The notes under the pieces were generated by a model. The model made no database searches, was not told where the DNA came from, and saw only the letters and a program-made list of their open reading frames with translations. Position numbers and translations under genes: made by a program. This document shows, in pieces, positions 31,853 to 44,373 of a stretch of DNA of 64,000 nt. The stretch is from Alectoria sarmentosa (Eukaryota; Ascomycota; Lecanoromycetes; Lecanorales; Parmeliaceae). Each line of letters starts with the position of its first letter. The stretch's first letter is position 1. The stretch is from contig WOGZ01000171.1 in the NCBI GenBank assembly GCA_009733775.1, positions 1 through 64,000 on the forward strand, in the 5' to 3' direction.

Positions 31853-33551
31853 ATGAACTGCCAGAAATGCCGAACACCTTTGAAGCTTGATAATTCACTG
31901 CAAGATCTGAATCCGGCAGCTTTCGATCTCTTAGTAGGTCTGCAGCTAGACAGTGCTGCTTTTGGGCGCAAATACTGAACACTTCACAGGATCAACAGGC
32001 CATTCCATTGATCAGGCGACCAGCACATCTCGAGTCCCTTACCCTCACGAACGCAAGGATCTCTACAATCAGGTAGCCCAAGATGCAACATCTCCGGTGT
32101 TCAAAAGGGCCATTCCTGCTGCTCGGCAAGGGTTCGGCCCCCAGCCTGCGATGGCCGCATCGACGAAAGCCGGCTTGAAGGACAACCCGGCCATGTCCTT
32201 CGTGATGCTTACAGACTCACAAGTCGTTCCTCCACAACATATGTTGGATGATTACGAGGAAATGAGAAAGAACAAGGCTTCCAAAGAAGCGCACAGTGCT
32301 GCAAATGAAGCCTCCAGTGATCCAAAGCAAACACTGTTTCACCAGATTGAGTCAACCACTCGACTCTTCGAGATTCTCTCGTCCCGCTCTGATATAGATC
32401 ATCCTGTTTGTGCTGAATGCACCGATCTCCTTCTCTCGCAGCTCCAAAGCCGTCTCTCCGCGTCTTCTAAAGAAAGAGACGCCTATATTACTTTCCTGAA
32501 AACCCTCAACAATACTCTGCCGTCTTCATCGGAGATCTCTAAAGCTCAAGCTTCCCTTGCTTCATCGAAAGCTGCCGAAGCCAAGGCGTTCTCCGAGCTC
32601 CTGGAACTTGAGAAGGAGAAAGCAGCCCTGGACGACGAGGTCGCGACCCTCGAAGCTGAATCTCTTGCCCTTGATGAGGAGGAGCAAGCTTTTTGGCGCT
32701 CTAGAAATTCGTTCGCACTGACCTTGTCCGCTTTCCAAGACGATCGCGATGCCCTCAACGCCGCTTACGATCATGATGCTCAGCAGCTGGAGCGCCTCGA
32801 ATTGACCAATGTTTACAATGACACGTTCTGCATTTACCACGACGGACCCTTTGCTACCATCAACGGTTTGCGTCTTGGGCGTCTTCCGCCTACGCTAAAT
32901 GTCGACTGGTCTGAGATCAACGCTGCGTGGGGCACAGCTGCTTTACTTCTTGCGACTGTGGCCGAAAAGCTAGGATTTACATTTCGAGGCTACAGGATCA
33001 AACCTATGGGCAGCACCTCCAGGATTGAGAAAATAGAACAAGGAAATTCAGCTTCGAGGCTATCATCTTCCGGCAGAGTGACCAATTCCGCTTCTCACCC
33101 CAACACGCACCAGGAATCCCAGCAACCCAAAATAACTCCTCTCGACTTGTTCTCGTCCGGTGATCTCCCTCTAGGCCGAATGCTGCTCCATCGCCGCCTC
33201 GATGCAGGCATGGTCGCCTTCCTTGAATGTTTGCGTCAGCTTTGTGACTTTGTTGAGCAATCCTCCCACCGAGTTCCTCACAATTCCAACTTGTCGATCA
33301 ACGACAGAGATTCACCCGCGCGTGATACAAAGGTAACGAAGCTAAAGGCACCATATTCCATCACAAAGGATAGGATTGGGGACCCGCAGAAGCCCGCTCT
33401 GATCGCAAGCATTAAGCTTGGGGTCAGCCAGGATGATTCCTGGACTAGGGCGTGCAAGTACACACTGACCTGTTGCAAATTCCTGTTGGCATGTGCTAGT
33501 AATGTGGGCCTTTCCGACAGGCGAAGAGGAGGACGAGAGGAAGGCGACTGA
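31853..33551 (+). CDS. ATG6: Beclin 1 / Atg6 (Vps30)
   Basis: Two exons: 31853-31937 and 31990-33551, giving 548 residues. Atg6 is a core subunit of the Vps34 phosphatidylinositol 3-kinase complexes used in autophagy and endosomal sorting. The short first exon codes for the conserved zinc-knuckle-like N-terminus MNCQKCRTPLKLDNSLQDL, with two Cys. The AMSFVMLTDSQV motif near residue 100 is family-specific. A coiled coil runs from about 180 to 265 (rich in Ala, Glu and Lys). The evolutionarily conserved domain follows (NVYNDTFCIYHDGPFATINGLRLGRLP, VDWSEINAAWGTAALLLATVAEKL) and continues to TCCKFLLACASN. A polar insert of about 60 residues splits the conserved domain (about 360-420). Intron phases agree. 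Confidence 0.96.
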
Positions 33552-34169
33552 TTTGGAGAGAAGAGAGACAGGAGAGCGACGGAAAGAGAGGAGATGGCTG
33601 GTCAATCCAGTGGTCCCATTCCTAAAGCTCGTGACCATAGTCGAGCCAAAGCTATCTCAACCTTCCAAGGTCAAAGACACGGTCACAATGCGCATTGTGA
33701 CTTGACAGACAGAGTAGAGAGACGCTGATCTCGAGAAACACGAACTAAGAGCAGACGACTGCGAAGCTCAGAGCGTTTGCTGCAGATACCTGGCTGGGAA
33801 TTGTAGGCTCGGATGCAATGCCTTACGCGAGGATCTGCCTGTGCATTGCTAAGGTAGTCCTAGGCAATTCTATCCTCCGAATGGTCTTCACGCATCTAGC
33901 TCAATCGTATAGATATCTCAACAGTCAGGGAAATGCAACTTCAAGATTATCAAAAGATCGATTGCTCGCATAGAATATATGACTATACTGTATTGGTATC
34001 ACATGCGCTTCATCCACAGGAAAAAACAACCGGAAATCTGTAATCTTACACCCACAGCTCTGCAGACATCATAGTACGCATCGGAACATCCTTGGCACCT
34101 GGGAACGCTCGCCGCCTCCCTGTCTTAAATAATATTTCCCGCAAATGGTACCACATGCCGATAATGCAC
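33552..34169. other. Convergent spacer, no gene seen
   Basis: Between the 3' ends of ATG6 and the sugar transporter. No open frame of interest. Confidence 0.4.
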
Positions 34170-36258
34170 TTATTTCGACCCAGCTTTCATCCTCGTAGTA
34201 GCGTAGGCCGCGCCCACCGCGCTAAGGGCACCGATGAATAGACAAACAGCGATAGCATTCGGGCCATCAGCTGCCTTTGCCACATCCTCCTCTCCTGAAT
34301 CCTCGTGTAACTCCGGACTCTTGCCCGGTTCGAGGATCGAGAAAACGATCATGCTAATAAATGTGCCCACAAATTGCGGTAAAGTGGTGAAGAGGTTTAG
34401 AATGCCGAGGTATATACCGGCTGTCTCGCCGGTTGAGGAGTCACCGCTCGACGAGTCGTCGTCCCGGTCGAGATGATTGAGGCGTAAGAAAGTAGGTGAA
34501 GGTGCAGGAGAGGAGAAATCATCGTTGGAGTTTGAGAGGCGGCGGTAGGAGGAGCCGTTTGCAAGCATAGTCGAAGGCGTTGTAAGGCGGTTTATTTCCA
34601 CCCCCATAAAGGCGAAGGGTGCCCAGCAGGCCAAGGCCCAGGGGATACCGCAGATACTCACGATAACGGTAGCCATCTGCAAGCTTCGCACAAATGGAGC
34701 CATACACATGGCGCCTGCGAAGATGACGTGGCTGAATTGCCAGGCGGTCAGAAGGTCGGGTTTGCGTTTTTCAAGTGCCGTGACTAAGGGAGCGAAAGGT
34801 CCTAGGAAGGCCGGAGGCCGCGGGGTGAACGGTCGAGAGCGAGACATGTCTGGCGATTGGACGACAAAGGGGAGGAGGATGGACGCAACGAAAGTTATGA
34901 GGGAAAAAACGACCAGGGATAGGGAGCCAACGCGGCCAACGTCACCAAGGGCGTCTTTGGAGGCGGAGGCGTTGGTTTCGGGGTGGTAGCGGAAATATAC
35001 TTCGCCGACCCACGTAGTGGAGTAGAAGAGGAATGGGAACCAGCCTGGTATTATTAGTGATGAATTCTTGGGGGGGGGATGATGGGGGTTTATTTTACCG
35101 ATCCAAGCCCAGAATTGGACCCAGCAGATCGCCTGTATCCGGTCTGGTAGATGCATGGTAGTCTTCAGGATCTTGCTGATCATCTTCACTGCCCCTGTCT
35201 TGGCGCCGTCGTCCCTGCGAGTGTGATTAGGCTCCCAAAGCAAATCCACTGTTGGCACGATAGCCCTACCTTGCTGAAATCAAGACTCGCTCTTCGACAG
35301 CCCAAGATGTGACACCTATGGCGATGAGAAAACCAACAGCAGCAATCACGGTCAATTGCTTGAACTGAGAGTCCCCCAGAATATTTCCGAAAATGCTGAC
35401 CAAGTCCAAGGTTCCAGCACCATAGCCTATTAGATGCCCAATAGCAATCATCCTACTTGCTTCAAGATCTCAATACTCGCTGTGTACTCTCGAATGCAGG
35501 GGGAGTAGCGCTCACCCCAAGCAGATCCAAGCTGCTGCTTCGCAATTGGTAGAGTGTCGACGATGAGACTTCGACATGAAGACTGGACTGGATTCACAAG
35601 TTAGCTGCGCGATCCATCTGCTCTATATGACCACCAACCGGCGTTAATAGCGAAGTCCACAGCGTAGATACTGATTACAGCTAGAGCAATCGTGCATGAC
35701 TTCGCCTGCAGCCCATCATAAGCTGTGACCCCCAAAAGCGAATACTTCCAGTCACCAACCGTCTCCGGCTCCCTCACAAATATCCGTACTATCTCTCCCG
35801 TCCACCCCAATACCAACAGACAGACAGCGACGATCAAAGCTCCGCCGACCATAAATGGTCTCCTTCTCCCCCATTTTGATCTCGAATTGTCCGCCAGCAC
35901 TCCCACCACCGGCTGCATGATCAGCCCTGATAGAGGTCCCGCGATCCATACGAGGGATGTTCGGCTCTTGGTGAGGCCGAGTTGGAGGAGGTAAGGGGTG
36001 CAGTCTGTCAGTTGAGTTAATAAAGCGGTTTCTTGCGTCGTCGTAAGAAGGAGGTCTTACAGGTCATCTCAATGCCCCACGTAAACCTACACAGAAATCG
36101 TAAGCTTTCGGGTAGCCATGTTGGGAAGGGCGCACTCACTGCAAGCCCACCAAACTGAAAGTCAAGAGAGCCATTCGAATGGACTCGGTGGAGCCTTTGA
36201 TGCTCGGCGTGCCTGCCCATGATGCCGACTGAGGCATTCCCTCTTCGATCTTTCTCAT
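34170..36258 (-). CDS. SUT1-like sucrose/alpha-glucoside transporter (GPH/MFS)
   Basis: Seven exons: 36140-36258, 36061-36086, 35639-36004, 35516-35587, 35270-35459, 35099-35214 and 34170-35044, giving 587 residues. It is a 12-segment major facilitator of the glycoside-pentoside-hexuronide type, related to plant sucrose transporters and fission yeast Sut1, which import disaccharides with protons. The signature NSRSKWGRRRPFMVGG (after segment 3) is diagnostic. FTWGIEMTYCTPYLLQLGLTKS begins the transporter, and WASRMIAIGHLIGYGAG lies in the middle. A long hydrophilic cytosolic loop with Ser/Asp runs sits before the last two segments. Every splice junction is GT-AG and the phases close; the second exon is only 26 nt. 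The substrate is inferred from the family. Confidence 0.88.
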
Positions 36259-38915
36259 ACGGTTTGCCAGGTATCATTTAGGCGAGCTCGAAGTACCTCA
36301 GATGGTTGCGATTTGCGCGGCCTAAGTGTCCGTTATGCAGGGTGAGAGAATGCGCTTAGTGATGGAGGTGCGGGAGCAGATCCTCCTTGTGGGCAGACAG
36401 GCAATACTAAGATGTCCTCTCCTTTTCAGCGTGTAGCTCGATTGAAGTCTACTCATGAGTACATGGACGTCAATTACGTGGTCTCATAACAATTCTAAAT
36501 TGTGATATGTGGCGAAGTGGCTCAGCTTTTGTTGCTGTCCTTATCAGCCTCCTTCTAGGAGAAGGCGCATCGAAACATGAAACCGCCGATCTATAAACTA
36601 ACGAAACCTGCACTAGGATACTGGCATAGATTGATACATCTTTCTTCGCGGGTCCCCGCCATAGGTATGAGCAAAAGATAAATTGCATGGCAATGAATAT
36701 GGTGATTTTACCGTCATTGGAACAACGGTTACAGTGTTATGAGATGATGTCGCCTCCTCGAACAAGGTACATTACACCCAACCTGGTGCTTAAACTCAGA
36801 CGCCGTGTCATTCCCTGGTAAGAATCAGTGAGCAGATGTGAACAGAGAGGAGCTCACGGGTGTCCGAAGCCCAGCTGATACTCTCCAGTGTCTACGGCAA
36901 ACTCTTCAGCATGAGGGTGACTGTATATCTGACCACTACTTGGATTAATGAAACCCCTCTACTAAATTCTTAAGCTAAGTCCACAATCTCCCCCGGCTTG
37001 AAAGGTTTGAGCAGTGTCTGGTCTCCGGAATTTGGTTAGGGCTAGATGACTACTGCCTTGGACTCACAGTCCCCATGGGCACGTGCTGCTTGCTACAGTA
37101 TGAGACCGACTGCAGCGGAAATCTTTTTTCATTGCGCTGCTGAAAGGATTGTGGCTTGGCCAACAGCCGCTGGAAATGGCGGGAGGATGTGCCTAAAATA
37201 GTAAGACGAATGCTGAAGGGAAGGATCAACATGACAAGAACAATGATGGTAGCAGTGTCGACCTGCTATTCCCTGGATTTTTGACCCTGCTTCCTAAGAA
37301 AGTTTAGAATCCACAGGCCGGTAAATAGAAGTGGCCAAGTGGGTAGTGAAGTTAGTGAAAGAGACAACTTGGCAATGACTGCAGTTCTTTTTCTTTGGGG
37401 CACGTCTAACATTCGCGCTCAATTAGCCCAGACCGAGAGAGGCGAAATCTCAGTATGCGCGTTCCGCGTACGGAGCTTCGACGTGCCCAGGAACGTTTCG
37501 GACAAGTACTCCGTGTTGAGAAAGAGTCACTTGGATTACGGGTTGATGTAGGAAAATTGAACGCTAGGGGATATATTCAGCCAATGAAAGGCGTTACCAA
37601 GAAGGCAAAAAAAAAGACAGCTGAACGATGCAGAGTAGGACCAGTAGGCAAATGTAATCTAGAGGAAGAAGCTCGTGACGACTATGATTTGAGATGCAGT
37701 CTAAGCACAAGGAGTACAGCAGTACTCTTGGGCTATGGAGATTGGAGAGGACGGAAAACTGAAGAAGTGAGGTGGGATACAGAGTACCGCTATTTCGAAA
37801 CAGGTTACAGTAATGCCAAGAACGATAGCGTTGAGAATACGGCTGTGTTTCAGCCTTTCCGTTTCCCGAAGTCTGGCCTTGATCCCACTAGTGTAAAGTT
37901 GTAAAGAATCCCTCCACCTCGATCCTACCTAAAGTAAGGTAAGGTCCAATTTGCTATTCGAGCTCAGTCAATGTGAGCAGAATGAGCCATCCTTTTGCTT
38001 CACAGCTACGCTAGTCATCGACAGCTATCCTGGTCAAATCCATGCTCGTCATGTGATGGGTGTTTCCTTCGTGGACAAGCCGCTGTTGCTCGAACCATGG
38101 GCTCCATGCAGCAATACTGTATCTACCTAGCTACAAAAAAACATCTCGTAAAGCGGAAGGAAGTAAGAGAAACAATAGTTTAACTAAGCACTTAACGCGC
38201 TTCTGAGCTTCCTCTCTCACCGCTGTTAGGTATAAAAACATCTGCATCGGCCGTATTCTCATCTTCGTCTCTACCTGCAGTAACATTGCATCGGTAGCCT
38301 GCATTCTCTCTATCTCGTGCATGATGCAGGCAGCCACAATGCGACCTCCCTTTTCCAGAAACGATGCTGCGAGCCTGCCAAAAACTTAACGGCCGAATCC
38401 CCACGGGCCACGAGGTCCCGTGGGCAGCAAAGTTTTGCGGATGAATCTGTTTCAATCGCTCACAGTCTACAGGGCCAAGGACACACACGTAGGTCGAAGT
38501 AATCTCGTTGTCTTCACGACAGCGAAGAATCATGTTTGCGATGATGTGTTCACTGTGCACATTTGCGACCCATCAACGAGAACCGCGAGTTTCAATAAGA
38601 GGCAGGCAGCGGACTATTCCGCAAAGAAGCAAGAGAACCCAGGTCATATACCCCGAATCTAAAACGCTCGACTTTGGCCTCTTCATTTCCCAACTTTCCC
38701 CCTCGCGGAAGCTGCTCTAAACGGGAAACTCCTCTAATTTGAGGGGTAGTAGCGACAATTCCAGTGTGAAGTCTTTCCAAGAGAGTATATAAATCAACTC
38801 TGCGTCCTTTGTTTCCAACCCAGATCACACTTCTCACGGACGGCGTCTTCTCACAATCACATCTTACCGCAGTCCTTCAGCTCATAAACATTGAAAAATC
38901 ACACGCTCGTTCACA
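36259..38915. other. Long intergenic stretch, no supported gene
   Basis: 2.66 kb between divergent genes. A 149-codon plus frame (37455-37904) rich in Arg, Lys and Glu lacks any recognisable domain and has alternative frames of equal quality. Several frames near 38.1-38.7 kb overlap on both strands. The right end is the GH128 promoter. Confidence 0.4.
38786..38793 (+). promoter_or_regulatory. TATA box of the GH128-type gene
   Basis: TATATAAA lies about 120 bp upstream of the start codon, within a normal distance for a fungal core promoter with a leader of roughly 90 bases. A clear TATA fits a regulated secreted enzyme. Confidence 0.5.
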
Positions 38916-39973
38916 ATGCACTTCCTCAATTTCGTGTTAACGCTGGGTCTCGCTTTTCCCGGCGTGCACGCTATCCCGCCCCCTTCCAAGCTCTTGTATG
39001 AGGTCGGATCTGCCTCGAAAACTCTCCACGCAGCGCGTACTCTTCCAAGCGGCGATCGCTACCCACCCCAGCCCCCGGGAGCTGGCCCTGGCAAGCGTGG
39101 GCTTCTCTATAACTCCGGTTCCAATGTTGAGTGGAGCGACTACTACGTCAAGAATTCCTATGTCACGTACGGAACCAACGGGGACGTCATCCGTGGCGAT
39201 GAGATCAACACCTGGTTCTCATACGTTCCTACCATCACCGTCGACGCCAAGCTAGAGAACGGCGACTGGAACGATACCGTCCCCGTCTTGATTGAGGGTG
39301 GAACCAAAGCTATGTTCGCGTAAGTATTCTCAACACCCAATAGCACTTCTCAATTCTTGCTGACCAGGTACACAGCTCGAATGAACCTGACAACCCATCG
39401 CAAGCCAACCTTACACCATCCCAATGTGTCACGGTCTACAAGAAATTCATGCAGCCCTACTACGGCACCGTTCAACTCGGCACTCCTGCAGTCACTAGTG
39501 GTGGAGGTCAGGCCGGCTTGACCGGCTTGACCTACCTTGAAGCCTTTGTGCAGCTATGCACAGGTTGTGCATACGACTTCGTTAACGTACACTACTTCGT
39601 TGACCGGTCCCAAATGAACGTCACCCAGTATATCCAAGGTCTGAAGGACTATGTAGGGATAAGCGTGCCGGCAGTTCAGGCCAAACACGAGCCGCTCGTA
39701 GATTTACCCATCGCTATCGGCGAGGTGAGTGTCCTTATATTCAATCTCTCCTACCGTTCGCATCATTGACTGGCATTCTCCCAGTTCTGGCTCACGGGAG
39801 CTTCGGAAGACGAAGCTGGAGACCTAATGGACGAGCTTCTCCCCTGGCTCGACAGTAATGCCAACGTCCTGTTCTACCAGGCCTCCGGTGGCTTGTTCGA
39901 GGGCAGCTTTGTCAACGCTGCCGGGACAGGACTCACTCCCGCCGGGACGGCGTACGGCAAGCTGGCGACTTGA
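38916..39973 (+). CDS. Secreted GH128-type (Asl1-like) glycosyl hydrolase
   Basis: Three exons: 38916-39319, 39376-39724 and 39785-39973, giving 313 residues. Family GH128 acts on beta-1,3-glucans; the fungal Asl1-like members are cell-wall proteins. A signal peptide (MHFLNFVLTLGLAFPGVHA) is followed by a Pro-rich linker and KRGLLYN, where the domain starts. The acid/base Glu is in SNEPDNP (Glu138) and the nucleophile candidate is the Glu closing exon 2 in PIAIGEFW (Glu251). YDFVNVHYF and NVLFYQASGGLF match the barrel strands. Both introns lie next to the catalytic Glu regions. N-glycosylation sites (NWNDT, MNVT) are present. A TATA box lies upstream. No GPI signal is visible. Confidence 0.9.
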
Positions 39974-40381
39974 GCTGTGAGAGCGCCGGGATTCGGTGGA
40001 AGCAAAGTTGCTGAACGATTGATGAATGTTAGCACGCAACCGAAAAGTTCCACATTGTATCCAATTCGAATAGGGCCGCATGAAATGCCCTCACACTTGC
40101 GAGAATAGTAAAGCAATCAAAAGCATTCTTCTGTAATCAATATCAACCTGAATCCAGTGGAAAAATATCGCAACAATTCTCGCCCGATCATCTCTCCGGG
40201 GGGCGATATCGGCACACCGAATAGATACAGGTGAGGTCGTAAATACAACGATCGCGCCCATAGATGTAGGAATTCCGGCTAAACACAATCATTACGACCA
40301 TAATGGGGGAATCTCTCAAAAAAGCAACCAACACCCATACCCTCTCCCTATCTCCTCCCAACAGTCCCCCCCCTTCACCAT
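39974..40381. other. Convergent spacer
   Basis: 3' flanks of the GH128 and DUF3602 genes, ending in a C/T-rich tract. No gene seen. Confidence 0.4.
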
Positions 40382-40977
40382 TCAGGCCCCCTCCGCCTCC
40401 CTATCCTTCTTCCCCCCTCCAAAAAGATGCTTCGCCTTCTCCTTCAACCCCTCATGCTCATGCCCCGTCGTCGGCCGATCCTTGTGCACGTTGCCCTCCC
40501 CGCCCCTCCCCGTGTGGAAAGTCTCATGCTCGTGCCTGGGTAGGAGCGCCGTCTCGGGCACCACGTCGCTGTCGCCGGGCACCGTGCTGCCTGTGCGGGG
40601 TTTGAGGGAGGGGGAGTCCATGTTGCCTGCGCCGCCTCGCTGTGATGCGTTTGTGATTGTCAGGATGGGGGAGGTGGTGGCAGTAGGGTTTTTCTCTTTG
40701 GAAAAAAGGAGAGAGAGATGGATTGGGGGGAGGGGAGGGGGACACGCACGCCAGAGCTGTAAACGCCGTCGCCTTGGTCGCCGAGGGGCCCCTCGCGGAC
40801 TATTTCGCCGTCCGTGTAGGCTTTTTCGTCGTGTTCGATGTTGCCGGCTCCTGAATGAGGTGGAGACAGGTAAGTGTTTGTTTAGAAGATAGGTAAAGCT
40901 TCGTGTTGGAGAGGCTCGAGTTTGTAGGGGAGCATGTTACCGCCGCGACCGTGGGAAACTATCGGGTCAGAAGACAT
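40382..40977 (-). CDS. DUF3602 family protein with GRGGAGN repeats
   Basis: Three exons: 40941-40977, 40750-40850 and 40382-40639, giving 131 residues. DUF3602 proteins are small, disordered, fungal proteins with repeated Gly-Arg-Gly-Gly-x-Gly-Asn motifs; yeast Par32, which regulates ammonium transporters downstream of TORC1, is a relative. Three repeats are visible: GRGGAGNIEHD, GRGGAGNMDSP and GRGGEGNVHKD. The first two are each split or bordered by an intron, and the third lies within exon 3. The C-terminus is basic (KEKAKHLFGGGKKDREAEGA). The predicted role is regulatory, by analogy only. Confidence 0.85.
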
Positions 40978-42534
40978 TTTCTGAGAAATTTTCCGATCTA
41001 TTGATGGGGATCTCAGTGGCCTGGGGGAGTAGGAAAGCGAGGCTGATATAAACGTAAACGGTGGGTTGCAGGAAATGAAAACGTGGAAAATTAAGGCGCT
41101 GGGTTCAGGTTCAATAATTCAATCGGGGCTCCGTTGGAGGTTGCATTTCTGGAGCTATGACGTTGACAGGTGGGATGGTCGGATTAGATAGAGCTTGGCG
41201 CTAGGCGCATGCGAATTTCAATTGCCATGTATGAGCACGCTAGTCATGTCTTTTCATCAGTGATTAGCCGTTACATTGGTCCTGATACTGAATCATTGAA
41301 GAGAATAAAGCACGGGGTCAGCAGTACCATATGTTCAGGAAAGCGTACAGTCAGTCTGAATCAATACTACACACACATCATGCGCCCTTGAATTTCAAGC
41401 CTGCAGTGTTTGAAGCCTTCCAAACACGCACGAGCTCCTCCTATGTACCTGTCTTCCCATTCGACATCTAGAGATTAGTGGTCTGCTTAGGCGGTGGAGC
41501 GGCCGCCACCCGTGGTCGGTAGAGATAAAGCGTATTAGCTTGCTTCGGCTCTCATATTGGCGTCGATTCCCAGACAGAAGCAAGTACGGCCAATCAACTC
41601 TCAAGAAGTTGGAACAGACTCGGGAGGAAGACTTCAATTGGGATGCCGTTGAGAGTCGACAGTCTTCGTCGTTGATTTGGCCTCACTTAATTGGGTGTAT
41701 CGGAAGTCGCAGAGATCATTTGTCAGCCGCTAGATACTTTAGTTGTTCCAGCCCGAATGTGAAACGGAGATTCGGCGCCGACATGTTGTAAATATTTTGT
41801 AGCCAAGGATAACTTTCAGTTCACAAATTAGCACCTATACAAAATGGATCTTGTAACGTCTCTTACAGCTTAGAACTTGAATGACCATGATCATTCTCTG
41901 AAGAAAAGTGATATCAAGAATACTCCGCAACGGTATAATCCGCACGTGGAAACACAGGAGCCAACATCGCTAACTTCCTCTATCTCGGCCAGATCATTGA
42001 CGAAACCGCCACGATATACACCGTGCACAAGTCATACCACTTTTCTCTTTCTGATTGTTTAGAGGACAGCCTAACCCGAGCCCTTTTCGCTGTATCATCC
42101 CCGCAGCCAGCAGCTCCAGAGATACTGGCAATGAGCAAAACGCGCTCAGACGGGGATGAATTCTAGATTTATACCATCCCTGTCTGTTGGTTGGCTGCCA
42201 TCTCCCATCTGTAGAGCTTTTGCTTTCAAACCATGTCAAAAATAAGCATACGATGTCGTGGAGAAGCATTGAAGAGTTCATAAGAAAAGAGTCAAGGGAT
42301 GTATCGAGTGTAAATGACACCCGTTCTGTGTATTGGACATTGGCATGGGAGGCTAAGCCATGAACCATTACGGAGGCCGGTATCGTGGTATCCATCTGGC
42401 GGAACTATCAGTGACCTTCGATCCAAAACAAACGTCAAAGTCATACTCGGAACTGTAAGACCGTTGCCCGTCCCTTCACGCAACTCCGCTTTCGTGTCAG
42501 ACCATCTGCCCTGTTGTATCGTCTACCCCATGGA
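40978..42534. other. Intergenic, no gene seen
   Basis: About 1.5 kb upstream of the DUF3602 gene and beyond the end of the decayed gene. Only short frames without domains. Confidence 0.4.
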
Positions 42535-43870
42535 TCATCCTGGACCAGAGACCGCCGAAGATGCTCTTGATGACTTTTGAAAGGGACTGTCAGACGGTAG
42601 ACACGTAGTCTGGAAGGCTGGATCGGAGCGCATGTCAGCAGGAGAACGTATTTCCCAGTTTTCTTTGATCTCCGGCGCCTCACGAAGGCTGAGATGACGC
42701 TCAAGCATGTCGTCTTCGTATTCCACCGGAAAATTGAACTTTTCACAGTTCCAGCACCAGGACTCGAACAGGATGTTGCATTTTTCCGCCTCCCACGTCG
42801 TATACTCAGGATATTCACCACCTTCCCAGTATCCGGTCCGTCATCACCTGGCCATGAATCTTGTGGGCGATCGATGCAGTACACGGCGTATTGTCATGAG
42901 GCCAGAGTTCGAGACCAACCCGGTCTCTCACAACCCAGAGATTCTCGTCGGGATGGTCTTGGTCCGGTTCCCCTTCAATCTCTTGTGCCATGTCGAGAAG
43001 CCTTCGTGAAACGACTTGCATAAGAATATCGACGCTGAAAGTCGTATCGTTGTCTCTGTCGCAATATTTTTTCATTATACCTACGCGATATTTGAACCAA
43101 GCCTTGCAGTCGGCCTGTGTCCATCTCTCAGGATAAGAGCGTTCTGAGAAGGGGAAAAATACCCCCTCCCTAAGCCAAAGCCGTTCGGGAGTTCCCCGAT
43201 ATTTGAATTGACGGGCTATACCTTGAAGTTGTTTATATCGATAATCCAGAGTTCCTTTAGAAGTGTTTGACTGTTTCCCGTACTCCAAATTTCCTCACTG
43301 ATCTTTAGTTGTCGATTGAATACTCTTGTCGCGAGAGGCTGCGCGGTCCGCATAGCTTCATGAAGCTCTGCCATCTGTGATCAAGTAACTGTAGATTTGA
43401 GACGAGCTATAAGAGCGTTGTCATTCTCATGAGACGTACAGACGAGATTTCGGAAGCTGGTAGTGACGTAATTGAGTTCTGCTTTGGTCCGCGGTTGGGA
43501 AGAGATCTTGGTCAAAGGGAGTATAATTTTAGGCCAGGCACCGCAGAGAAGATTGAACGCCCAAGTGGTAAGAGCAATATTTTCTGGAATATGATATCCA
43601 ATAGTACCATCCGAATGAAAGGCTAAAGGTCGAATACCGTCGACACTAGCGATGGAAGGATCGCGGAATGATTCATCTCAGCAAGGCACCGAGGTTTCTA
43701 GAGAAGTATTCTGTTAGTACTATCCTAATACAAGAATAAAGTACTTATTTACTTGACTTGTCTCGACAGGGTAAAGTGCAATGTCGGTCACACCACTGAA
43801 TTGTACCATCGTCAAACTCATGGGCCTGCGACTTAAGCGTATTCCAGATTTTCGTTGCTAGAATTGACAT
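42535..43870 (-). pseudogene. Decayed gene of unknown family
   Basis: A minus-strand coding relic can be followed for about 1.3 kb. It begins with MSILATKIWNTLKSQAHEFD (exon 43753-43870) and a good intron (43698-43752) with a GTAAAT donor, a perfect TACTAAC branch site and a CTCTAG acceptor. The next segment, in phase, reads through YHIPENIALTTWAFN and LLCGAWPKIILPLTK. It is broken by in-frame TGA codons at 43678-43680 and 43381-43383. Further on the frame shifts near 43220 to GIARQFKYRGTPERLW and shifts again near 42830 to YPEYTTWEAEKCNILFES. The last part ends at 42535. I recognise no domain. Two stops and two frameshifts make an active gene unlikely, although extra unrecognised introns could remove some of them. 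Confidence 0.5.
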
Positions 43871-44118
43871 CTCTCTCGGATCGTCCAATTTCCTTCAACG
43901 CCGAATTTTCAACACGAAGCCTTCTGAATAGCCTTGCACGAAGAGAGTCGGGGGGACATGCTTGTTTCTCTAGCCCTGATCGTAAAGATAATTCCGTTAT
44001 ATTAGATGGGGAATCATAGACTTTAGAGGCTTTCGGTTTTGCGTGTTCTCTTTACAGAAGATGAAAGTGAGCGGACTTGGAACCAAACAATGGATGCGAG
44101 TGAGAAGAATTGCCTTCA

Positions 44119-44373
44119 TCACGTCTCGGAATTAGGGGGCACTCCTGTTTTTGCCTGTGCTGTTTCGCCAGCTTTCTTGATCTCTCTTTGAGCTTCCTCG
44201 CTCAAAGAATTGGCTTTGCTCTTTACATCTTTAGAAACACTCCAGATTGAGAACTGCGATTTTGCAATCCTGGTCTGCAAAGTTTTAGAGATTGGTGTCT
44301 GCGGCCTAGCAGCGATCAACGGGAGTCTGCAAGGAAAGGCCTCATTGAGGGAATTCTGAGTGGGAAAAAGCAT
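44119..44373 (-). CDS. Small putative mitochondrial protein
   Basis: 84 residues from the Met at 44373. The N-terminus is basic and low in acidic residues (CRLPLIAARPQTPISKTLQTRIAK), as in mitochondrial presequences. The C-terminal half is an amphipathic, Lys/Glu/Ala-rich helix (SKDVKSKANSLSEEAQREIKKAGETAQAKTG), recalling LEA-like or small mitochondrial helical proteins. The upstream Met at 44574 adds 67 residues with poor composition. No family can be named. Confidence 0.4.
   Translation of the reverse strand: MLFPTQNSLNEAFPCRLPLIAARPQTPISKTLQTRIAKSQFSIWSVSKDVKSKANSLSEEAQREIKKAGETAQAKTGVPPNSET

Noticed and set aside
31630..31971. N-terminal extension of Scm3 upstream of 31629
   Set aside because: It overlaps the ATG6 start and has no conserved sequence; METPSKRRR is the typical start.
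37455..37904. 149-codon plus-strand frame rich in Arg/Lys/Glu
   Set aside because: No domain, overlapping frames of similar quality and no splice context; likely chance.
42815..43288. A complete gene starting MEYGKQSN
   Set aside because: The upstream frame continues the same relic in another phase, so this is a part of the decayed gene.
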